This document shows, in pieces, positions 57,862-64,000 of a stretch of 64,000 nt of DNA. The notes beneath the pieces are model-generated. The model searched no databases, had not been told where the DNA came from, and saw nothing but the letters and a program-made list of their open reading frames with translations. A program made the translations under genes and the position numbers. This stretch comes from Cryphonectria parasitica EP155. Lineage: Eukaryota > Ascomycota > Sordariomycetes > Diaporthales > Cryphonectriaceae. Numbering within the stretch: position 1 is the first letter of the stretch; each line of letters starts with the position of its first letter. The stretch spans positions 2,878,228 to 2,942,227 of the forward strand of contig NW_024468914.1 of NCBI RefSeq assembly GCF_011745365.1, in the 5' to 3' direction.

Positions 57862-60800
57862 TCAAGTCGAACGCATGTATGTGTCCACTGTTGGCTGACG
57901 GGGATCCCGCATTCTGGAGGAAAAGGTTAGCCTTTCAGTGTGGGTAGATGATCCATCCTCGTTCGCACAACTCACCTCGTTATTTTGACATCCTGATCTA
58001 AGTTCGCACGTCCCTCAATTGCATTGGGGGTAATGAGGATGAACTGACGGCCAACTGAGTTGCGTGCTGCCGAGATCTGTGAAGCGTGAGTGTCTTTATC
58101 TTGAAGAGAGAAGGGCATCAGGAGACTTGTACTAACCAGCATATTGGTGCTGATGGCCCGGTTGACATTGTCCATGAAGACATCAAACTCATCAAGGCAG
58201 CGTAGTGGAGAGCCCATGGCCTCCCAGATTGCGAGTAGCAGACAGATGGACGAGAATGACTTCTCACCGCCCGACAGAGTCTTTGTGCTGCGGGCCGCCG
58301 CATTCTTGCGAGTCTTGTCCGGCTCGACCTGAACCTCCAGTGTCTGAAGATCGTGTCGCAGAATCAGCCTGCCTCTGAAGTCTCGCTCGCTGAGCAGGTA
58401 CATAAAGTTCGCTCGAGATTGCGAGGAAATATACCGCCGGAACTTTCTCCACTTGGAGAGCCGGTCCTCCAGAGTTGTCTTCAAAGCCTGGTTTTCGAAC
58501 CGCACTTGTGCGTATCCCGTTTGCACTTCCTCAAGAGCTTTGAAGCTGCTGTCCAATCGCCGTCGGACCTCCTCGTCGGTCATGCCCCTTCTCTTTTCGC
58601 GCTCTTGCAGCGTGGCCCGTAGGGAGTCCATTTGTTTCTCAAGAATGTCGTATGTCTCATCTTCAGCGATGTGGATCCGAGGACAAATCTGTTCCGCCTG
58701 GGCGGTAAACTCGGCCACAGTCTTTTGAAGTTCCTCACGTTTGTGCTCATGGCGCTGTTTCTCGTCGATGGCAACCGCGTGCTGGTCATGTGCTTCGTTC
58801 TTTTCTTGCACCGTAAGCTGACGCACATCTTTGTACCTCTTGACTTTGTCTTCGGCCTTCTTAAGCTGAGGCTCAAACTCCCTCACAGCCGCCTTCGCAG
58901 CCTTGACCTTGTCCCGCAGACCTTCGCAGGTCCGGTTTTGCTCTTGCTTCCTCAGCTGCGTAGTGCCGTATGAGCTGCCATAGTGGTCGAAGTCCTCTTG
59001 GGCTTTGCTCAAGTCAGCACGAAGACCTTCAAGCCTCCCATCAACGCCCTCAAAAGAGTCAAGCTCGGCTTGGATGTCGTCGATCTCGACCTGCACTTCC
59101 CTTGCCTTTTGCTTGTTGCTGTCAACAGTCTTCTTGATGTCTACGATGCTCTTTTGGCAACGTTCAAAGGCCCGTTGCTGCATCGCTCTCTTCTGCTGAA
59201 GATCCCCTACTTCTCCCTGGAGCTGGCGCAGTGTCTCCTTGTGAAGAGAAGTCTCCTGCAGGGAGTCACTCCTCAGGCGAGGCTTCTGATTGGCATCTGG
59301 AGGGCGCGACGGCGCGGATGTGATACCGTTGGCATTGACAGAGATCCGCACAGTCCAGTCACGTCGCCCTGGGAAGAGATGGAAACAAGCGGCCACGTTG
59401 GGTGGAGGTGTGGAGTGCACCATGATGCGGGTCGCGTCGCCTTGGTCTTCGACCAAAATGACCTTCTCGATACGATTGTTGATGATAAGTTGATTGCGGA
59501 TCAGTGAATTGTCGATCTTGAGTATTCGCATAACCGTATCGAATTTCTCGTCTGGCTCGTGCCTGGACGTATCGATCGGTCTTGAATTGCCAATGAGGAT
59601 CGGGCTTTTGGTGATTCTCAGGCGGCTCATCATGTCCCTCAGTCGCTGCTGGTCACGCTTGCTCGTCACAACGAATCCGTTCAAGACTTCTCCAAACATC
59701 CGCTCCAACATGGGCGACCATATGGGTTTTAGGACTTGAATGTGGGCACCTACGGGCCCCACGGGCTTCTGCTCAAACCCGGCGTCCGCGTCAATCATCC
59801 TCAGGAGCTGCGTCATTTGTGGCTCGTATGCGTCGTAGAGCGAGTTCTGGCCTTGTTCAAGCTCCCGGATCCTCTTCTGCAAAGCCACAGCTTCATTCTT
59901 CTTCTCGGTCATCAGTTGGTCAAGTGTCTGCAATTCTCCGCTGACCTTCTCGATCTCTCTGTTGAGGTCCGGGATGCGCAGCTGTGAGTCTTCAGAGTCC
60001 TTCCTGAGCTGGGCCTGCCTTGTCTGAGCTGCCTTCAGTTCCTCGTTCCTCCGCATGACAGCATCTCCATTCAGGTCCTGCAGCCGCTGCTCTTCCTCTT
60101 GAATCATCCGCTCGTACTCTTTGACGTTCTTGCGAGCATTGCTGACGCGGCCAAAGGCATCACGTTCGTCGCTGTTAAGCTTCACGAGAGCCTGTTTAGC
60201 CTCCTCGTGTTCTCCTTGCGCCTGTTCTACTTTGGCCTGCAAAGCATTATTTGCTTCGTCGGTCGTCGTGAAGTCTTCTTCGGCCTGCGTGATCTGTCGC
60301 TCGACTTGGGCCAGCTGCTGGGTCTTCTGGTCGACAGCCCGTTGCGCATCTGCAATGTTCCCGTCGCATTCAACAAGCTTGCCTTCATTTTCGGCAACCT
60401 CGCGCTCGACCTCCTCCACCTGGCACCAGGCCAGCTTCCGACATAAGAGCCGATGTTGACGACGCAAATTCTCGGACTCCATGTAAAGAGAGTAGTCCTT
60501 CTTGGCTCGTTCATGGTCCCGCTTGCAGATGTCCAGTCTCGTCTGAAGATCGGCCTCTTTGGTTTCATTGGAGCTCATGTACCCTATGACGACGCGGTAG
60601 TCATCATCCAGCTGTTGCAGCTGTACTCCCTGCATAAAAAACTTGAACTTTTGTTTCGGCGTTGACTGGTTGAGAAATTGTCGTGCGTTGTCCTGTGACA
60701 GCACATTGAGCGGATTGTCGACTTGGAGGCAGTAGTACTCGACGATGTCGTCGACGTCCTGCTTCCTCTTGCTGATGACCCTGCCGCCAGCAGAGAGGAC

Positions 60801-61663
60801 CCTAAAGCCGCTGGTTCCTCTCTTGTTGAAGCGGCGCTCGACCTGAATAAAGTCCCCGTATATGTCGTGCTGGTAGGCACCCTGGCCCTCGTTCTTGATT
60901 TTGACTATGAGCCTGGCCTCGTGCTGCCCTTCCTTGATGAAGGCTTTCAGACTGCCTCCTCGATTGGTGGCGCTTGCCTTTCCGCCAAGGCAGAGGGTGA
61001 TTGCCGTGAGAATGGCGCTCTTGCCGCTGCCGTTCTCACCGACGATGAAGTTGAGAAGCGGACCGAGCTCGACGTTTAGGCTGCTGTGGCACATGAAATT
61101 GACACAATGAATGCCCAAGAGGATGCCATTTTCAGAGGCTCTGTTGTTGAAAAGCCCTTGGCGCCTTTCCTGGGTCTCCAAGTCTTTCTGCTGGAGTCTC
61201 TGGGTGGCACGCCTGTCGTCGTCGTCGGCGTGCATGAGGTCTTTGAATCCATCGTCTCGTATGATGTCGTACTGGGTAGCGGCTGGTTCGTCGTCACGGG
61301 CCGTGTCTCGCAGCCCATCATTGCCATCTTCGCCACGGTCCATCGATGCTTCAGAAGGCTCGCGGGCAGCTATTGTTCGTGCGGGCTGCTTGCCTTCAGA
61401 GATTCGGGCGCGTTTGCGACGCTGTGAAACGAGAGTGTCAGTAACAGTCTGCTGCTGCATACGCCGCAGAATAATTTGTAGAACAGTAGAAGAGGCTCCA
61501 GAATAAGAAATCGAGCTTCACATACGGCGTCGCTCTGCAGATTAGAACGTGCCTCGCGCGTTTCGATAATATCCTCCTCGGCATCCTCCTGGTCGTCATC
61601 GTCTCCGCGGCGGCGCTTCCTGGCAGCGCCGGCAGCAAGATTGTTGACAGTGCGACTGGGCAT
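57862..61663 (-). CDS. smc6: structural maintenance of chromosomes protein 6
   Basis: Four exons on the minus strand: 61663-61526, 61421-58137, 58076-57976 and 57913-57862, about 1191 residues. The short last exon adds MRDPRQP..., since an apparent TGA at 57972-57974 belongs to a GTGAGT donor. Walker A GENGSGKS sits at about 174-181, followed by a long coiled coil. A hinge (VGPVGAHIQVLKPIWSPMLE, near 600-660) leads to a returning coil, the ABC signature LSGGEKSFS (about 1096) and Walker B PLRCLDEFDVFMD (about 1120). The N-terminal extension is basic then acidic. SMC6 pairs with SMC5 and Nse proteins to handle recombination intermediates and stalled forks. All ATPase motifs look intact. It is divergent from SGT1/ECD. 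Confidence 0.96.
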
Positions 61664-62189
61664 CTTGACTGGTTGCTAGCCTGTCAGAGAGAAGCGTCAA
61701 GAAGCCGACCCAGCCTCAATGTGCTGGACGGAATGTCTTGGTCGAGGCGGTCTTTGTGGGGGTAAACCAGAGGCAGTACGTAAGTAAGGCTTGACGCGCA
61801 GCGCGCCGCAGTAAACACGCTAAGTTGAGCGGTGGACGAAACCTTAAGTATGTAACCCTGTACTATGTAAATACTACGCACAAAGGGTCTGCCCAGCCTT
61901 CCAGCATCTCCCTTGCTACCCTTGCAGGCCTAGCCCCACCAACCACACTGCACACTCTCTGGACTACTTCAACAACACAAACTTCTCTAGAGTCTAAGGT
62001 CCTTCCACTTACGCACACAAACTTCTCTAGAGTCTAAGGTTCTTCCACTTACGCACTCATTTCTGCTCTTATTTTTCAAATCATTCTCAAGTCAGCTCAG
62101 ATAATATCTGGCAAGTGGAATAGGTCTGATGTTCCAAGCTTCCAAGACATCTCACAATATCGAAACCACAACAATCTGATGAGCACAGT
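61664..62189. promoter_or_regulatory. divergent promoter region SMC6 / SGT1
   Basis: It contains a GTAC-word group (61844-61880) and a 40-bp tandem duplication (61975-62054) just upstream of the SGT1/ECD start. No gene is seen. Confidence 0.6.
61975..62054. repeat. 40-bp tandem duplication
   Basis: Two adjacent 40-bp copies (61975-62014 and 62015-62054) differ at one position (C62001 versus T62041). Each contains TTCTCTAGAGTCTAAGG. Confidence 0.95.
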
Positions 62190-64000
62190 ATGGCCGGAAA
62201 CGATGTCGTTGAGGACCCGGACGTCATAGGTCAACGCTCTCAGGCCTTTGAACGGGTGCTGCCCGACAATTGTGTGGAGTACATGCTCTTTGTGCTAGAG
62301 GCAGATGCACAAGCCAAGAACATCCTGTCGGGCCTCGAGACTGTTAGAAGAGCGGCAATTGAACTGTCAAAAGATCTCACCAGGGGCTATATCTGGCAGC
62401 GTGATGGCTTTGGGCTCGAGATGAAAAATGAAGGGGGTATGCTTCCAGCCACGTTCCCCATATGATCTCTTCTGATATACTAATGAAGAGGGAAAATCAG
62501 GCCTGCATTATCTCCATGGTATCAGTGACTATGGGGATTCCATAGAAGACGAATGGCTGATCGTCTACATGCTTCGGGAGCTCACAAAACAATTTTCGAA
62601 TCTATGGGTGCGAGTCTCTGACAGCGACGGAGAATTCCTATTGGTCGAGGCTGCCAATGTGCTGCCAAAGTGGTTGAACCCGGAAAATGATGCCAATAGA
62701 GCCTGGATACATGGCGGCCAACTATGGATTATACCTCTCCAACAGTCGGACTCTGGCGTGCCATCGAAGAAGATGGACCTGTCCCAGGCCTTCAGCACAC
62801 TTCAGTCCGCGCCAGACTCTCTTGTTCACTCAACGTTCATCGAAGCAGAAGCATTCTATCGATTAGAGAAATACCCCGGCCAGATTCAGGAATCGGTACA
62901 CCATGCTGTCGTCACCATACCAAGACGGCTGGCATATGTGATTCATGAGCTGCCCAAGTCAATTGCACCCGCTATCGAGGCGTTCTATCTCAGAGACCCT
63001 AATTCACTGAAGCCCCTCCTGGTAGCATCTCCCGAACGGCTCACCTTTCCGCCCAATGATCTTGTAGACTCGAGCGTCAAGTTCACAAAAGTCCTGTATG
63101 CGCAACTAAAGTCTCAACATTTCTCGGCACCTCCAGTCTGGCAAGATCTTTTGGCCGCATCTGAGAGGGCGATTGTGTCAGGGGCCGATGAGGAGGATCA
63201 GAAGAAACACGCTCGGCTCGAGCTCGGCATGAAGGTCACCTGCGGATTCGAGATGCTCGCCTTTGGTGCAGCCAAGAGCAACAAGCGGACGGTCAGAGAG
63301 CTTTTTCTCATCCTTGAGGATCTGATCGAAGACGGAGACTCGGTTCTTCCCGCGGATGCTGACCTCAACTCATGGCAAGACGCTGGCCGTGACGATGACG
63401 ATTCCTGGATGGATATCAACTTTGAGGACTTCGAAAAAGAGCTGGATGGAAAGGCTAGCACCTCGAGAGGCGAAGGCTTTACGGATACTAATGCACAAGC
63501 TGATCTTAGGAAGGTCGTCTCACGCTTCGAGGCATTCTTGAACGACGACAAGGCGGGAATCGACGGTGCAGAGCTTGATGAGATGGATGAAGACGACGAT
63601 GAAGATGCCACGGACTCAGACGAGGAGAGCGGTAGCGAAGATCGTGACGTGAGCTTCGACGAGGAAGAATTCGCCCGCATGATGCGTGAGATGATGGGTC
63701 TGCCGGCAGGGAGTTCGCCGGCACCGAGCAAGGCAAAGGGGAAAATGCCAGCCTCAACATCAACAAACGACCTAGAAGAGGACAGTGAAGACGAGGAGAT
63801 CAGGAAGTTGTCGGAACAGATGGCGGCAGAACTGAACGATCACGGAGCTTTAGACTTGGATCCGACGCCCAAGAAACTCAAGGCTCTCAAGGACAAGGGC
63901 AAGGGCAAAGAGAAGGCTGCAACGACAACCACGGAGGAGATTGCTGATGCCCAAGATATCGATGATGACGAAAGTGGAGACGAGGAAGTGGACATCGACT
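62190..64000 (+). CDS. SGT1/Ecdysoneless (ECD) family protein, 5' part
   Basis: Exon 1 is 62190-62436 and exon 2 runs from 62501 past the window end; phase 1, with the join NEGGLHYLHG. About 582 residues are visible and the stop is not reached. Family blocks are LPDNCVEYMLFV near the start, YGDSIEDEWLIVYMLRELTK, DGEFLLVEAANVLPKWLNPE, NRAWIHGGQLWIIPL and LGMKVTCGFEMLAFG. The C-terminal part is strongly acidic (DEDDDEDATDSDEES) with FARMMREMMGLP, then Lys-rich. ECD/SGT1 proteins are linked to pre-mRNA splicing (Prp8) and transcription; this family is distinct from the Hsp90 co-chaperone also named Sgt1. It is divergent from SMC6. Confidence 0.9.

Noticed and set aside
57972..57974. TGA as the SMC6 stop codon
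   Set aside because: It lies in a GTGAGT donor; a 52-nt final exon with good acceptor adds the MRDP-type ending expected of SMC6.
1..64000. tRNA, rRNA, CRISPR or intact transposon
   Set aside because: I looked for tRNA T-loop words with pairing stems, rRNA stretches, regularly spaced repeats, reverse-transcriptase or transposase motifs and long terminal repeats, and saw none that held up.

Overview
This looks like a chromosomal segment from a filamentous ascomycete (Pezizomycotina, most likely Sordariomycetes). Genes carry several short GT-AG introns, mostly 50-110 nt, some with CTAAC-like branch points. They lie on both strands with separate promoters. Several products are typical of filamentous fungi: an Egh16/MAS-type secreted protein, an augmin subunit, a fungal sphingolipid delta-8 desaturase and a DNAJC3-type co-chaperone. 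I cannot name the species. I see no rRNA or tRNA gene, no CRISPR array, and no intact transposon or viral element.

Layout. 0-5 kb: a possible 3' gene end and an Egh16-like secreted protein. 5-15 kb: mitoribosomal uS17m, a Sap1/Vps4-type AAA ATPase, COG6 and, divergent from COG6, ATG9. 17-27 kb: MRS3/4 mitochondrial carrier, DNAJC3-type co-chaperone, HAUS1 and VAC14. 27-32 kb: sparse, with one 63-residue protein and a possibly decayed reading frame. 32-45 kb: cytochrome b5-fused desaturase, an Asn/Gly-rich unknown, dihydrolipoamide dehydrogenase, NOM1/SGD1, SRP14 and a small Cys-rich protein. 45-48 kb: a Gbp2-like three-RRM protein with an 8-nt microexon. 48-56 kb: a gene desert. 56-64 kb: COQ9, SMC6 and the start of SGT1/Ecdysoneless, which runs off the window.

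The genes do not form a biosynthetic cluster. Still, four of the genes between 6 and 27 kb (Sap1/Vps4-like ATPase, COG6, ATG9, VAC14) act on endomembrane traffic, Golgi tethering, autophagy or vacuolar phosphoinositides. COG6 and ATG9 share one 885-bp divergent promoter. Divergent pairs are common here: COG6/ATG9, DNAJC3/HAUS1, desaturase/unknown, NOM1/SRP14 and SMC6/SGT1. Most of these spacers hold clusters of GTAC-centred words (GTAGTACTTAC-like), which I did not see in the convergent spacers I read, apart from one isolated word near 36.81 kb.

I found no clear new multi-gene system. The points most worth checking are the promoter GTAC clusters, the 8-nt microexon, the excess of long poly-G/poly-C runs, an apparent frame break in the MIT region of the AAA ATPase, and the decayed frame near 28 kb. 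Exon borders below were read by eye from splice signals and frame continuity; none is supported by transcript data.
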